From contig NZ_STGW01000001.1 in the NCBI RefSeq assembly GCF_004912195.1, positions 176,967 through 240,966 of the forward strand: 64,000 bases of DNA, given 5' to 3'. The position numbers and the translations under genes are program-made. Shown here piece by piece: positions 1 through 9,288 of the stretch. The stretch is from Nocardioides caeni (GTDB lineage: Bacteria > Actinomycetota > Actinomycetes > Propionibacteriales > Nocardioidaceae). The stretch's first letter is position 1, and each line of letters opens with the position of its first letter. A model generated the notes under the pieces. It saw nothing but the letters and a program-made list of their open reading frames with translations, was not told where the DNA came from and did not search any database.

Positions 1-1065
1 CAGTTCGCGCCCGGCTCGACGTGGAAGCCGTTCATGACGGTGGGGGCCCTGACCAACGGCTACTCACCGGACACGATCCTCGGCTGCCCGTCGGCCGTGC
101 AGGTCGGCAACCGCCCCTTCCACAACCACGAGTCGGGTGCCTACGGGTCGATCGACTTCGCGCGGGCCCTCGAGGTCTCCTGCAACACGTTCTTCTACCA
201 GGTCGGCATGCACTTCTGGCAGACGCTGGGCTCCGACCCCGACGACGTCGACGCGAAGGACCCGCTGGTCGAGGAGGCGGAGAACTTCGGTTTCGGTGAG
301 CAGACCGGCATCGACCTCCCCGGGGAGGCGTCCGGCCGCGTCGCCGACCGCCACTGGAAGCGGGACTACTACGAGTCCATGAAGGACTACTACTGCGACC
401 TCGCGGACGCCCCGCAGGACGAGAAGACCTCCGACTTCGTCTACAAGTTCGCCGGCGAGTTCTGCGTGGAGGGCTGGAAGTACAAGCTCCCCGACGCCGT
501 CAACTTCTCCATCGGCCAGGGCGACACCATCGTCACCCCGCTCCAGCTGGCCCGCGGCTACGCCGCGATCGCCAACGGCGGCACGCTGTGGCAGCCACGC
601 GTCGGCAAGGCCATCGTCTCGCCCGACGGCGAGGTGATCCGCGAGATCGAGCCGCAGAAGGAGCGCGACCTCGGCATCCCGAAGTCCGTCCTGGACTACG
701 TCGACCAGGCCCTCCAGGGCGTCTCGACCCGGGGCACGATGGCGTGGAAGCTCGGCGGCTTCCCGATCGACCAGGTGAAGATCCGGGCCAAGACCGGATC
801 CGCTGAGGTCTACGGCAAGCAGTCGACGGGGTGGGTCGCTTCCTACACCGAGGACTACGTCGTGGTGATGATGATCAGCCAGGGCGGCACCGGCTCCGGC
901 TCGACGGGCGAGGGCATCCGCGCGATCTGGGAGGCGCTCTATGGCGTCGACGGCGAGCAGGTCGACCCGGCCGACGCCGCGATCCCCGGCGTCACGCCGC
1001 CCGCGTCCCTGCCGATCTTCGGCGAGGACGGCTCGATCCTGCCGCCGGCCCGGGACAAGGACTGA
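1..1065 (+). CDS. mrdA: Penicillin-binding protein 2, C-terminal part (peptidoglycan transpeptidase)
   Basis: Partial gene: the frame is open from the first base and the start lies upstream of the window. About 354 residues of the transpeptidase domain are visible. They contain the end of the active-site region (GSTWKPF), the SxN motif as SCN (about base 178) and the KTGS motif (about base 790), in the order expected for class B penicillin-binding proteins. These enzymes cross-link peptidoglycan stems outside the membrane. A RodA gene follows after 9 bases, so this is the elongation-type PBP2/RodA pair. In actinobacteria such pairs may instead be called PbpA/RodA, so the symbol is less certain than the function. 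Confidence 0.9.
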   Translation, partial: QFAPGSTWKPFMTVGALTNGYSPDTILGCPSAVQVGNRPFHNHESGAYGSIDFARALEVSCNTFFYQVGMHFWQTLGSDPDDVDAKDPLVEEAENFGFGEQTGIDLPGEASGRVADRHWKRDYYESMKDYYCDLADAPQDEKTSDFVYKFAGEFCVEGWKYKLPDAVNFSIGQGDTIVTPLQLARGYAAIANGGTLWQPRVGKAIVSPDGEVIREIEPQKERDLGIPKSVLDYVDQALQGVSTRGTMAWKLGGFPIDQVKIRAKTGSAEVYGKQSTGWVASYTEDYVVVMMISQGGTGSGSTGEGIRAIWEALYGVDGEQVDPADAAIPGVTPPASLPIFGEDGSILPPARDKD

Positions 1066-1074
1066 GGTGACTCG

Positions 1075-2316
1075 ATGAGCAACCGCATCCAGTCGACCCG
1101 CGCGAGTGCCGCCCGACCGGCCACCCGTCGGACGACCGCGTCCCGGCGGGTGACCCTGCCCCGGTGGAGTGACCTCGACCGTGTCCTGCTCGCCGCCGTC
1201 GTGGCGCTCTCACTGATCGGCTGCGTGCTGGTCTGGTCGGCCACGCTGGAGCGCGACGACCTCACTGGCGGCGACACCCGCGCCTTCCTCCTCAAGCAGA
1301 CCGTCAACGTCGCCATCGGCGTGGGACTGATGGTCCTGGTCGCCGTCACCGACCACCGGTGGGTGCGCATCCTCGCCCCGGTCGCCTACGTGGCCGCCGT
1401 CGCGGGACTGGTGCTCGTGCTGGTCATGGGCTCGACCATCAACGGCTCGCGTTCGTGGCTGATCATCGGCGGGATGTCCTTCCAGCCCTCCGAGTTGGCG
1501 AAGCTGGCGGTCGTGGTCGGCATGGCGCTCGTCGTCGCCGAGCGCAGCGAGGGCCGGTGGCGCGACCGGGTCGGCACCGTCGACGTGCTGCTGATGCTGG
1601 TGGTGGCTGGCGTCCCGGCGACGCTGATCCTCACCCAGCCCGACCTCGGGACCATGCTGGTGCTGACGGCCACCGTCTTCGGTGTGGTCGCAGCGTCGGG
1701 CGCCCATCGCGCCTGGCTGGCCGTCCTGGCCGGATCGGGTGTCGCAGTCGCGGCCTTCGCGGTGGTCAGCGGCTTCCTCGAGGACTACCAGATCGACCGT
1801 TTCCTCGCCTTCACCAACCCCGACCTCGACCCGCGCGGCGCCGGCTACAACGTCGAGCAGGCGCGCATCGCCGTCGGCAACGGAGGCCTGTTCGGCCAGG
1901 GTCTCTTCGGCGGCTCGCAGACCCAGTCCGGCTTCGTCCCCGAGCAGCACACCGACTTCGTCTTCACCGTCGCCGGCGAGGAGCTCGGGCTCGTCGGTGC
2001 CGCCCTCATCGTCACGCTGCTGGGCATCGTGCTGTGGCGGGCGCTGCGCATCGCCACCAGGACCGACGACGTCTTCGGCCGCATCGCGGCGGCCGGCATC
2101 GCCTGTTGGTTCGGCTTCCAGGCCTTCCAGAACATCGGCATGTGCCTGGGCATCATGCCGGTCACCGGCGTCCCGCTGCCCTTCGTCTCCTACGGCGGCT
2201 CGTCGATGTTCGCCGGCATGCTCGCCATCGGGCTGCTGCAGAACATCCACCTGCGCACCCTCTCGGCACCGGCGTCGCGGATGACGCCGCAGCAAAGGGT
2301 GCTCGTCCGCGGCTAG
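1075..2316 (+). CDS. rodA: RodA, SEDS-family peptidoglycan glycosyltransferase
   Basis: The 413-residue integral membrane protein polymerises lipid II into glycan strands and works with the PBP2 encoded just upstream. About ten hydrophobic helices are visible after a basic N-terminus of about 35 residues. The family signature near the C-terminus reads LPFVSYGGSSMFAGM. The ATG has a GAGGTGA ribosome site in the short spacer after the PBP2 stop, which indicates one transcript. FtsW is the main alternative, but the direct pairing with an elongation-type PBP favours RodA. Confidence 0.93.
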   Translation: MSNRIQSTRASAARPATRRTTASRRVTLPRWSDLDRVLLAAVVALSLIGCVLVWSATLERDDLTGGDTRAFLLKQTVNVAIGVGLMVLVAVTDHRWVRILAPVAYVAAVAGLVLVLVMGSTINGSRSWLIIGGMSFQPSELAKLAVVVGMALVVAERSEGRWRDRVGTVDVLLMLVVAGVPATLILTQPDLGTMLVLTATVFGVVAASGAHRAWLAVLAGSGVAVAAFAVVSGFLEDYQIDRFLAFTNPDLDPRGAGYNVEQARIAVGNGGLFGQGLFGGSQTQSGFVPEQHTDFVFTVAGEELGLVGAALIVTLLGIVLWRALRIATRTDDVFGRIAAAGIACWFGFQAFQNIGMCLGIMPVTGVPLPFVSYGGSSMFAGMLAIGLLQNIHLRTLSAPASRMTPQQRVLVRG

Positions 2317-2323
2317 CAGACCG

Positions 2324-2470
2324 GTCATCGAGGAGCGGGCGCCCGCCTCCTGGTCATCGAGGAGCGAGCGCCAGCGAGCGTCACGAGATGCCGGTGCGGA
2401 CCTTGCGGAGGTCACCACAGGGGTCTCGTGACGCCCCGCTCGTTCCTCGCGGGCCTCCTCGACCACCTAC
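2324..2470. repeat. Imperfect long inverted repeat between convergent genes
   Basis: The sequence GGTCATCGAGGAGCG occurs twice (about 2325 and 2354). The second copy continues into a stretch ending GTCACGAGA. That is mirrored downstream by TCTCGTGACGCC and CGGGCCTCCTCGACCA. The arms can fold into a long imperfect hairpin between the rodA stop and the thioesterase stop, so it may act as a bidirectional terminator. Its wording resembles dispersed intergenic repeats that I associate with Nocardioides-type genomes; this is recognition from memory. A related element appears near 46.2 kb. Confidence 0.55.
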
Positions 2471-2476
2471 GGAGCG

Positions 2477-3292
2477 TCAGCCGTTGGCGAGGATGGCCAG
2501 CTGGCGGCCCTGGGCGATGAGCTGGCCGCTCTCGTCCCAGAGCTCCACGTCCTCGTCGTGATAGCCCGCGATGACGTGGCGCGACACGACGTGACCCAGC
2601 GCCCACACGGTCGAGGGTCGGCGGCGGTAGTGCACGGTCAGCTGGATCGTCGCCGACGCCAGGTGGCCGATCTCCGCGGTGACGGGCGGGAAGGCGTCGA
2701 CCATGGCGCCGGCCAGTAGCGCGTCGACAGGGCGCTCGTCGGCGGCCCGGATCCAACACAGGGACTCGGTGACCCCCGAGGGCTGGCCGCTCAGCCAGCC
2801 CGGGACGGTGGGGGAGCGGTAGGCGTAGCGGTCGAGGATCGGGACCATGCCCAGCGGGATCAGGTCGCTCACGTCGGTGCAGTCGTCGGGTGCCGGCACG
2901 TCCGGTGCGGCGTGCGGCGTGTGCTCGACCGTGCCCGTCGCGTCCCAGTCGTGGGTGCTGACCACGGCGTGCGCGATCTCCCTGTCCCCCTGCACCAGGA
3001 CGGCGTCGTACGTCGACACGCGGCGCCCGGCGCGGACCTCGCGCACCGTGACCGTGGCAGCGCCGGGCAGCGCCGGGCGGAAGTAGGTCACGGCGATGGT
3101 CAGCGCGTCCGGGTGCTTCGACTCCGCCATCACCGCGTCCTGCAGGAGCGCGAGGATGTAGCCCCCGTTGGGCGTGCCGTTGGCGGTGTTCCAGTCGGCC
3201 GTGAGCTGGACGTCGAACCGGCCGTCGCCGCGGCGCTCGGAGGCGACGGCGCTGTCGAGGAGGAAGGTCACCGCGCCATTGTCCCGCGGCAT
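2477..3292 (-). CDS. TesB-like acyl-CoA thioesterase family protein (hotdog fold)
   Basis: The 271-residue protein has the double-hotdog layout of TesB-like or 4HBT_3 thioesterases: an N-terminal half with NGGYILALLQDAV and a C-terminal half with LASATIQLTVHYRRRP and a final HVIAGYHDEDVELWD. Such enzymes hydrolyse acyl-CoA esters in the cytoplasm. I chose the ATG at 3292 (MPRDNGAVTF), because the longer frame to 3358 would run into the T-box leader of the divergent ileS gene. Substrate range cannot be judged from the sequence. Confidence 0.75.
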   Translation of the reverse strand: MPRDNGAVTFLLDSAVASERRGDGRFDVQLTADWNTANGTPNGGYILALLQDAVMAESKHPDALTIAVTYFRPALPGAATVTVREVRAGRRVSTYDAVLVQGDREIAHAVVSTHDWDATGTVEHTPHAAPDVPAPDDCTDVSDLIPLGMVPILDRYAYRSPTVPGWLSGQPSGVTESLCWIRAADERPVDALLAGAMVDAFPPVTAEIGHLASATIQLTVHYRRRPSTVWALGHVVSRHVIAGYHDEDVELWDESGQLIAQGRQLAILANG

Positions 3293-3302
3293 GCTTTTCC
3301 GA

Positions 3303-3333
3303 TTGGCGGGGGTGCGGGCGGGCGCCGTAGGCT
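3303..3333 (+). promoter_or_regulatory. Predicted promoter of the ileS T-box transcript
   Basis: TTGGCG at 3303-3308 and TAGGCT at 3328-3333 are separated by 19 bases. The -10 box fits the actinobacterial TANNNT pattern. A start about 7 bases downstream would place the 5' end just ahead of Stem I of the T-box. The spacer is longer than ideal, so only the -10 part is persuasive. Confidence 0.45.
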
Positions 3334-3339
3334 GGCCCC

Positions 3340-3554
3340 ACAGCGTTCGAGCCGTCATCAGCGGCGAGCACCGGGAAGAACGCCTGAGCCTCGGCCCAGG
3401 TCACTAGAACCCGGCGGGTAGGCCCGTCACAGCCGTGAACGAGGGGTCCCGCCAGCAGTCAGGGTGGGGCAAGCAGGGTGGTACCGCGGTCCTGACGACC
3501 GTCCCTGTGGCAGAGCCGCAGACGACGATCCCGACCCGCAGGAGACGCCCCGCC
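3340..3554 (+). promoter_or_regulatory. T-box riboswitch controlling ileS (ultrashort Stem I, translational type)
   Basis: The invariant T-box AGGGTGGTACCGCGG lies at 3475-3489. It folds into the standard antisequestrator: lower helix CAGGG/CCCTG (3474-3478 with 3503-3507), the 7-base TGGTACC bulge that pairs with the tRNA acceptor end, and an upper GCGGTC/GACCGT helix. A short Stem I is closed by GCGTTC (3343-3348) and GAACGC (3378-3383). It holds the isoleucine specifier ATC at 3357-3359 followed by A, which agrees with the downstream gene. TCCTG (3490-3494) can pair with the ribosome site CAGGA (3539-3543), so uncharged tRNA-Ile binding should free the start site rather than prevent termination. 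Confidence 0.93.
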
Positions 3555-6500
3555 ATGACCTATCCGAAGGTCACCACCGACTCCGCCGACGGCCACGCCG
3601 TCCCGAGCTCGCCGCGCTTTCCCGAGATCGAGGAGCGGATCCTCGCCTACTGGGCCGAGGACGACACCTTCCGCGCGTCGGTCGAGCAGCGCGACGCCGG
3701 CGCCAACGGCGAGAACGAGTTCGTCTTCTACGACGGCCCGCCGTTCGCCAACGGGCTCCCGCACTACGGCCACCTGCTGACCGGCTACGTCAAGGACATC
3801 GTGCCGCGCTACCAGACGATGCGCGGCAAGCGCGTCGAGCGCCGCTTCGGCTGGGACACCCACGGCCTGCCCGCCGAGCTCGAGGCGATGCGGCTCAACG
3901 GCATCAAGACCACCGACGAGATCGTCGAGATGGGCATCGACAAGTTCAACGACGCCTGCCGCGCGTCGGTGCTCAAGTACACCGGCGAGTGGCGTGACTA
4001 CGTCACCCGCCAGGCTCGCTGGGTCGACTTCGACAACGACTACAGGACCATGAACCCCGAGTTCATGGAGTCGGTGCTGTGGGCCTTCAAGGGCCTGCAC
4101 GACAAGGGCCTGGTCTATGAGGGCTTCCGCGTCCTGCCCTACTGCTGGAACGACGAGACGCCGCTGTCCAACCACGAGCTGCGGATGGACGACGACGTCT
4201 ACAAGATGCGCCAGGACCCGGCGGTCACCGTGGGCTTCAAGATCACCACGCCCGGCGAGCTGCAGGGCACCAGGCTGCTGATCTGGACCACCACGCCGTG
4301 GACCCTGCCGAGCAACCTCGCCGTGATGGTGGGTTCCGACATCGACTACGTGGCCGTCGATCACGACGGGACGAGCGTCCTGCTCGCGCAGGCCCGCCTG
4401 GCGTCGTACTCCCGCGAGCTGGGGGACGAGCCCACGATCACCTGGCGTGGCAAGGGCGAGGACCTCCTCGGCCTGACCTACGCGCCGCCGTTCTCCTACT
4501 TCGCCGATCACGAGAACGCCTTTCGCGTGGTGGCCGCCGACGAGGCCGTCACGACCACCGACGGCACCGGCCTGGTCCACAGCGCCGGCGCCTTCGGTGA
4601 GGTCGACAAGGAGGTCACCGACCGCGAGGGCATCGAGCCGGTCATGCCCGTGGGCAAGGATGGCCGCTTCACGCATCCGGTCGAGGACTACGCCGGGATG
4701 CTGGTCTTCGACGCCAACCTCCACATCATCGACCACCTCAAGGCCGCGACCCGCGGTGAGCAGGGCGAGGCGGCAGGCGCCGTCACCCCCGGCACCGTGC
4801 TGCTGCGCCGTGAGACCTACGACCACTCCTACCCGCACTGCTGGCGCTGCCGCGAGCCCCTGATCTACAAGGGCGTCTCGTCGTGGTTCGTCGAGGTGAC
4901 TGCCTTCAAGCAGCGGATGATGGAGCTCAACCAGGACATCCGCTGGACGCCCGAGCACATCAAGGACGGCCAGTTCGGCAAGTGGCTGGAGAACGCCCGC
5001 GACTGGTCGATCACCCGCAACCGGTTCTGGGGCAGTCCCGTCCCGGTCTGGAAGTCGGACGACCCGGCCTACCCGCGCCTCGACGTCTACGGCTCGTTCG
5101 CGGAGATCGAGCGTGACTTCGGCCGTCTGCCCCGCAACGCGGCTGGTGAGCCGGACCTGCACCGGCCCTGGGTCGACGACCTGACCCGGCCCAACCCGGA
5201 CGACCCGCGCACGCCCGAGCAGGGCCAGTCGACGATGCGCCGCGTCACCGACGTCCTCGACGTCTGGTTCGACTCGGGCTCGATGTCGTTCGGGCAGGTG
5301 CACTACCCGTTCGAGAACGCCGAGTGGTTCGAGCAGCACTTCCCGGCCGACTTCATCGTGGAGTACATCGGCCAGACCCGCGGCTGGTTCTACACCCTCC
5401 ACATCCTCGCGACGGCGCTGTTCGACAAGCCGGCCTTCTCGTCGTGCATCAGCCACGGCATCGTTCTCGGCTCCGACGGCAACAAGATGTCGAAGTCGCT
5501 GCGCAACTACCCCGACGTCTCCGAGGTCTTCGACCGCGACGGCGCCGACGCCATGCGCTGGTTCCTGATGGCGAGCCCGATCCTTCGCGGCGGCAACCTC
5601 GTCGTCACCGAGCAGGGCATCCGCGATGCCGTGCGCCAGGTGATGATCCCGCTCTGGAACACCTGGTACTTCTTCGCGCTCTATGCCAACGCCGAGCAGT
5701 ACGAGGCGAGTGTCGGCCGCGCCGAGTCGCTCGGAAGCGACGACCCGCTCGACCGCTACCTGCTCGCCAAGACGCGGCAGTACGTCGAGCAGCTGACCGC
5801 CGAGCTCGACGCCTACGCCATCGCCGACGCCTGCGAGACGACGCGGACGTTCATCGACGTGTTGACCAACTGGTACGTCCGTCGGTCGCGGGAGCGTTTC
5901 TGGGAGGGCAAGCCGGAGGCGTTCGAGACACTGGCCGCTGTCCTGGACGTCGTGTGCCGGGCCGTGTCGCCGCTGCTGCCGCTGGTCACCGAGGAGATCT
6001 GGCGCGGCCTGACGGGCGGCCGCTCGGTCCACCTGGCCGACTGGCCCGACGCGACGACGCTGCCCGCGGACGACTCCCTGGTCGCCGCGATGGACCAGGT
6101 CCGCGAGGTCTGCTCCAGTACGTCGGCCCTGCGCAAGGCCGCCCGCCTGCGCAACCGCCTGCCGCTCGCCGGGCTCACCGTCGTCGTGGACGACCCGGCA
6201 GCCCTCCAGCCCTTCGCGGCGATCATCGCCGACGAGGTCAACGTGAAGTCGGTGCGCTTCCTCGCGGCCGACTCCGAGGAGGCTCGCGGCTACGGCGTCG
6301 AGCAGAAGCTCACCGTCAACGCCCGCGCCGCCGGCCCGCGGCTCGGCAAGGACGTGCAGCTCGCGATCAAGGGATCCAAGTCCGGCGACTGGTCCGTTGC
6401 GGAGGACGGCACCGTGACCGCTGGTGGTCTGGCGTTGGTCGAGGGCGAGTACGGCCTCGAGACCCACGTCGGGGAGGCCGCCGACGGAGCGGCCACGGCG

Positions 6501-6815
6501 ATGCTGCCCGGCGGCGGCTTCCTCGTCCTCGACACCGTGGTCACCGCCGAGCTGGCCGAGGAGGGCGTCGCCCGCGACCTGGTCCGCGCGGTCCAGCAGC
6601 TGCGCCGCGACTCGGGACTCGACGTCACCGACCGGATCGAGCTCACGATCAGCGGCTCGCCGGCGGTGCTCGCGGCCGCGCGCGCCCACGAGGCGCTGAT
6701 CGCGGGCGAGACCCTCGCGACGTCGTACGACGTGACGGAGGCGGGGTCGCCCGGCGGCACTCCGGTCCAGGTCGGCGACGGCGAGACGGCGACGTTGGCC
6801 CTCGAGCGGGCCTGA
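3555..6815 (+). CDS. ileS: Isoleucyl-tRNA synthetase
   Basis: This 1086-residue class I aminoacyl-tRNA synthetase charges tRNA-Ile and edits valine. The HIGH motif is PHYGH (residues 69-73) within [14 protein letters not shown], and the KMSKS motif is [10 protein letters not shown] (about 642-651). The insertion between them matches a CP1 editing domain, followed by an anticodon-binding domain and a long C-terminal extension. Length and style are those of the eukaryote-like IleRS group common in actinobacteria. The open frame continues upstream to 3435, but that part is the T-box RNA. The ATG at 3555 has AGGAG 10 bases upstream. Confidence 0.97.
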   Translation: MTYPKVTTDSADGHAVPSSPRFPEIEERILAYWAEDDTFRASVEQRDAGANGENEFVFYDGPPFANGLPHYGHLLTGYVKDIVPRYQTMRGKRVERRFGWDTHGLPAELEAMRLNGIKTTDEIVEMGIDKFNDACRASVLKYTGEWRDYVTRQARWVDFDNDYRTMNPEFMESVLWAFKGLHDKGLVYEGFRVLPYCWNDETPLSNHELRMDDDVYKMRQDPAVTVGFKITTPGELQGTRLLIWTTTPWTLPSNLAVMVGSDIDYVAVDHDGTSVLLAQARLASYSRELGDEPTITWRGKGEDLLGLTYAPPFSYFADHENAFRVVAADEAVTTTDGTGLVHSAGAFGEVDKEVTDREGIEPVMPVGKDGRFTHPVEDYAGMLVFDANLHIIDHLKAATRGEQGEAAGAVTPGTVLLRRETYDHSYPHCWRCREPLIYKGVSSWFVEVTAFKQRMMELNQDIRWTPEHIKDGQFGKWLENARDWSITRNRFWGSPVPVWKSDDPAYPRLDVYGSFAEIERDFGRLPRNAAGEPDLHRPWVDDLTRPNPDDPRTPEQGQSTMRRVTDVLDVWFDSGSMSFGQVHYPFENAEWFEQHFPADFIVEYIGQTRGWFYTLHILATALFDKPAFSSCISHGIVLGSDGNKMSKSLRNYPDVSEVFDRDGADAMRWFLMASPILRGGNLVVTEQGIRDAVRQVMIPLWNTWYFFALYANAEQYEASVGRAESLGSDDPLDRYLLAKTRQYVEQLTAELDAYAIADACETTRTFIDVLTNWYVRRSRERFWEGKPEAFETLAAVLDVVCRAVSPLLPLVTEEIWRGLTGGRSVHLADWPDATTLPADDSLVAAMDQVREVCSSTSALRKAARLRNRLPLAGLTVVVDDPAALQPFAAIIADEVNVKSVRFLAADSEEARGYGVEQKLTVNARAAGPRLGKDVQLAIKGSKSGDWSVAEDGTVTAGGLALVEGEYGLETHVGEAADGAATAMLPGGGFLVLDTVVTAELAEEGVARDLVRAVQQLRRDSGLDVTDRIELTISGSPAVLAAARAHEALIAGETLATSYDVTEAGSPGGTPVQVGDGETATLALERA

Positions 6816-6864
6816 CCGTCGAGTCCGGCGTCGGGCGAGCGCTCCCGCCTGATTGACTAGGAGG

Positions 6865-7965
6865 GTGAGCCCGACGCGCGAGATCGACCTGTCCGCCGAT
6901 GTCGTCACGCTGACGCGCCAGCTGGTCGACATCGAGTCGGTGAGCCGCAACGAGCAGGAGATCGCCGACGCGGTGGAGGCCGCGCTGCGGGCGTTGCCCC
7001 ACCTGTCCGTCGTACGACGCGGGCACACGCTCGTCGCCCGGACGGACCTGGGTCGGGGCTCCCGCGTGGTGATCGCCGGGCATCTGGACACGGTCCCGGT
7101 CAACGACAACCTGCCGAGCCGCCTCGACGAGGAGGCGGGCGTGCTGCACGGTCTGGGCACCTGCGACATGAAGGGTGGCGACGCGGTCATCCTCAAGCTG
7201 GCTGCCACCGTCGCCGAGCCGGTCCACGACGTCACCTACGTGCTCTACGAGGGCGAGGAGATCGAGTCGCTCCACAACGGGCTGCGCCTGCTGGGGGAGT
7301 CCGACCCCGAGCTGCTGGAGGCGGACTTCGCGATCCTGATGGAGCCGTCGAACGCCGGCGTCGAGGCCGGCTGCCAGGGCACGCTGCGGGTCGAGGTGCG
7401 CACGGTCGGCGAGCGGGCGCACTCGGCACGCAGCTGGCGGGGGGTCAACGCGATCCACGGCGCCGCCGAGGTCCTCAACCGACTGGCCGCCTACGAGGCC
7501 CGCCGACCCGTCATCGACGGCCTCGAATACCACGAGGGACTCAACGCGGTCGGCATCGCCGGCGGGATCGCCGGCAACGTGATCCCCGACGAGTGCGTGG
7601 TGACGGTGAACTTCCGGTTCGCCCCCGACCGCTCCGAGGCAGAGGCGCTGGCCTTCGTGGAGGATTTCTTCGACGGCTTCGCGATCACCGTGACCGACTC
7701 CGCGCCGGGCGCGCTGCCCGGCCTCGACCGGCCGGCGGCAGCGGCGTTCGTGGCGGCCGTCGGAGGTGACGTGAACCCGAAATTCGGGTGGACGGACGTC
7801 GCACGTTTCACCGTCCTCGGCGTGCCGGCGGTCAACTACGGGCCGGGCGACCCGATCTTTGCTCACAAGCACGACGAGCACGTCGAGACGGCGCAGATCC
7901 TGCGCTGTGAGCAGCAGTTGCGCCGGTGGCTGACGTCACCGGCCCAGAGCGAGGAGCACCGATGA
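6865..7965 (+). CDS. dapE: Succinyl-diaminopimelate desuccinylase (M20 family)
   Basis: The protein (about 366 residues) is an M20 dinuclear zinc hydrolase. The metal-site motifs [22 protein letters not shown] and YEGEEIES appear in order, with a dimerisation domain between. It would cleave N-succinyl-LL-diaminopimelate in lysine and peptidoglycan precursor synthesis. I chose the GTG at 6865; a TTG at 6853 would add four residues. The sequence TTGACT ends six bases before the GTG, so a leaderless start is possible. It overlaps the next gene by ATGA. M. tuberculosis has dapE (Rv1202) close to homologues of the next genes. Confidence 0.88.
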   Translation: MSPTREIDLSADVVTLTRQLVDIESVSRNEQEIADAVEAALRALPHLSVVRRGHTLVARTDLGRGSRVVIAGHLDTVPVNDNLPSRLDEEAGVLHGLGTCDMKGGDAVILKLAATVAEPVHDVTYVLYEGEEIESLHNGLRLLGESDPELLEADFAILMEPSNAGVEAGCQGTLRVEVRTVGERAHSARSWRGVNAIHGAAEVLNRLAAYEARRPVIDGLEYHEGLNAVGIAGGIAGNVIPDECVVTVNFRFAPDRSEAEALAFVEDFFDGFAITVTDSAPGALPGLDRPAAAAFVAAVGGDVNPKFGWTDVARFTVLGVPAVNYGPGDPIFAHKHDEHVETAQILRCEQQLRRWLTSPAQSEEHR

Positions 7966-8699
7966 CCAAGCGCACCGGCCCGGGGCCGCGTCCCAGTGCG
8001 GGCCGCCCGGAGGGATCGACCACCGACCAGAGGCTGCTCGACAGCCGCGGCGACGGGGGATGGGTCCACACCGACCCGTGGCGGGTGCTGAAGATCCAGG
8101 CCGAGTTCGTCGAGGGCTTCAACGACCTGGCCGAGGTCGGTCCCGCCATCTCCGTCTTCGGCTCAGCCAGGATCGGCCCCGCCCACCCGGCCTATGAGAT
8201 GGGCGTCCGGCTGGGGAAGGGTCTGGTCGACGCCGGCTTCGCCGTCATCACCGGCGGCGGTCCCGGCGCCATGGAGGCGGCCAACAAGGGTGCGATGGAG
8301 GCTGGCGGCGAGTCGATCGGCCTCGGCATCGAGCTGCCCTGGGAGGCCCGCCTCAACGACTACGTCACCTTCGGTCTCAACTTCCGCTACTTCTTCGTCC
8401 GCAAGACGATGTTCGTGAAGTACTCCCAGGGCTACGTCGTCCTCCCCGGAGGCCTCGGCACGCTGGACGAGCTGTTCGAGGCGATGACGCTCTCCCAGAC
8501 CCTCAAGATCACGCAGTTCCCCATCGTGCTGATGGGGGTCGAGCACTGGAGCGGCCTGCTCGACTGGATGCAGGGCTCGATGCTGGAGGACGCCCGCATC
8601 AAGCAGTCCGACATCGACATGCTGACCCTGACCGACGACGTCGACGAGGCCGTCGCGCTGATGGTCGAGGCCCGCGACCGGTCCGCCCGAGAGTCATGA
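7962..8699 (+). CDS. LOG-family (TIGR00730) Rossmann-fold protein
   Basis: The 245-residue cytoplasmic protein carries the two hallmark LOG motifs: [14 protein letters not shown] and [13 protein letters not shown]. Members characterised in plants and some bacteria are cytokinin riboside 5'-monophosphate phosphoribohydrolases, cleaving AMP-type nucleotides; others have been misannotated as lysine decarboxylases. The start overlaps the dapE stop (ATGA) and its own stop overlaps the next start (ATGA), so dapE, this gene and the DivIVA-like gene form one translationally coupled unit. It matches Rv1205 in mycobacterial gene order. Confidence 0.88.
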   Translation: MTKRTGPGPRPSAGRPEGSTTDQRLLDSRGDGGWVHTDPWRVLKIQAEFVEGFNDLAEVGPAISVFGSARIGPAHPAYEMGVRLGKGLVDAGFAVITGGGPGAMEAANKGAMEAGGESIGLGIELPWEARLNDYVTFGLNFRYFFVRKTMFVKYSQGYVVLPGGLGTLDELFEAMTLSQTLKITQFPIVLMGVEHWSGLLDWMQGSMLEDARIKQSDIDMLTLTDDVDEAVALMVEARDRSARES

Positions 8700-9010
8700 G
8701 CCACCCGATGATGTGGATCTTCGCCCTCCTGGTCGTCGCGGCGATGGGCGGCGTCGCGATGCTCGCCGCCGGCTACGGCCAGCCGATGGAGCCGGCCTAC
8801 GACGACCGGCCGGACGCCCTCGTGCCCGGGGACCGCCCAATCGGCGCCGACGACCTGCGCCGGGTCCGGTTCCCGCTGGCGTTGCGGGGCTACCGGATGG
8901 CGGAGGTCGACGCTCTGCTGGCCCGACTGGCCGCCGAGATGGAGCGGTCGTCCCGGGTCGGCCTCGGGCTCTCGGGCCGTGATGAACAGGACGACGCGCC
9001 GCCGACCTGA
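8696..9010 (+). CDS. Small DivIVA-domain membrane protein
   Basis: 104 residues. An N-terminal hydrophobic helix (about residues 5-26) is followed by a short DivIVA-type motif, FPLALRGYRMAEVDALLARL, which is the N-terminal membrane-binding part of DivIVA/Wag31 proteins. It lacks the long coiled coil of a true DivIVA. M. tuberculosis Rv1209 occupies the equivalent place. The role is unknown; localisation at curved or growing membrane is an inference. The start overlaps the LOG-family stop by 4 bases. Confidence 0.75.
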   Translation: MSHPMMWIFALLVVAAMGGVAMLAAGYGQPMEPAYDDRPDALVPGDRPIGADDLRRVRFPLALRGYRMAEVDALLARLAAEMERSSRVGLGLSGRDEQDDAPPT

Positions 9011-9043
9011 CCCCGGTGGCTGCGCGGCTTGAGCCGCATGGGC

Positions 9044-9049
9044 GATAAT
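9044..9049 (+). promoter_or_regulatory. Predicted -10 box upstream of the DUF3117 gene
   Basis: GATAAT lies about 72 bases before the DUF3117 start in a 110-base gap. No convincing -35 is seen. Immediately upstream GCGGCT-TG-AGCCGC (9024-9037) is a small perfect hairpin that may close the preceding operon. Confidence 0.35.
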
Positions 9050-9120
9050 GGTCACAGCGCACAGTCGCGCGCACCGGGCGCACGACAAACTCGCACAGGC
9101 AAGTGGAAGAGGGGTGCCGC

Positions 9121-9288
9121 ATGGCGGCGATGAAGCCTCGGACCGGCGACGGTCCGCTCGAGGTGACCAAGGAGGGTCGCGGCATCGTGATGCGCGTCCC
9201 GCTCGAGGGCGGCGGCCGGCTCGTGGTCGAGCTCAACGCCGAGGAGGCTTCCGCACTGGGCGAAGCGCTCAAGAACGTGGTCGGGTGA
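9121..9288 (+). CDS. DUF3117 small protein
   Basis: A 55-residue protein that begins MAAMKPRTGDGPLEVTKEGR and ends in ALGEALKNVVG, a highly conserved actinobacterial family of unknown function (Rv1211-like). The ATG at 9121 is preceded by AGAGGGG; a start 18 bases further up is possible but adds residues not expected in the family. It overlaps the leucyl aminopeptidase start (GTGA), so the two are probably co-translated. Confidence 0.9.
   Translation: MAAMKPRTGDGPLEVTKEGRGIVMRVPLEGGGRLVVELNAEEASALGEALKNVVG

Noticed and set aside
3435..3554. N-terminal extension of ileS by 40 residues from 3435
   Set aside because: This stretch is the T-box antisequestrator and ribosome site. The extension has no IleRS similarity, and the ATG at 3555 has a proper AGGAG.
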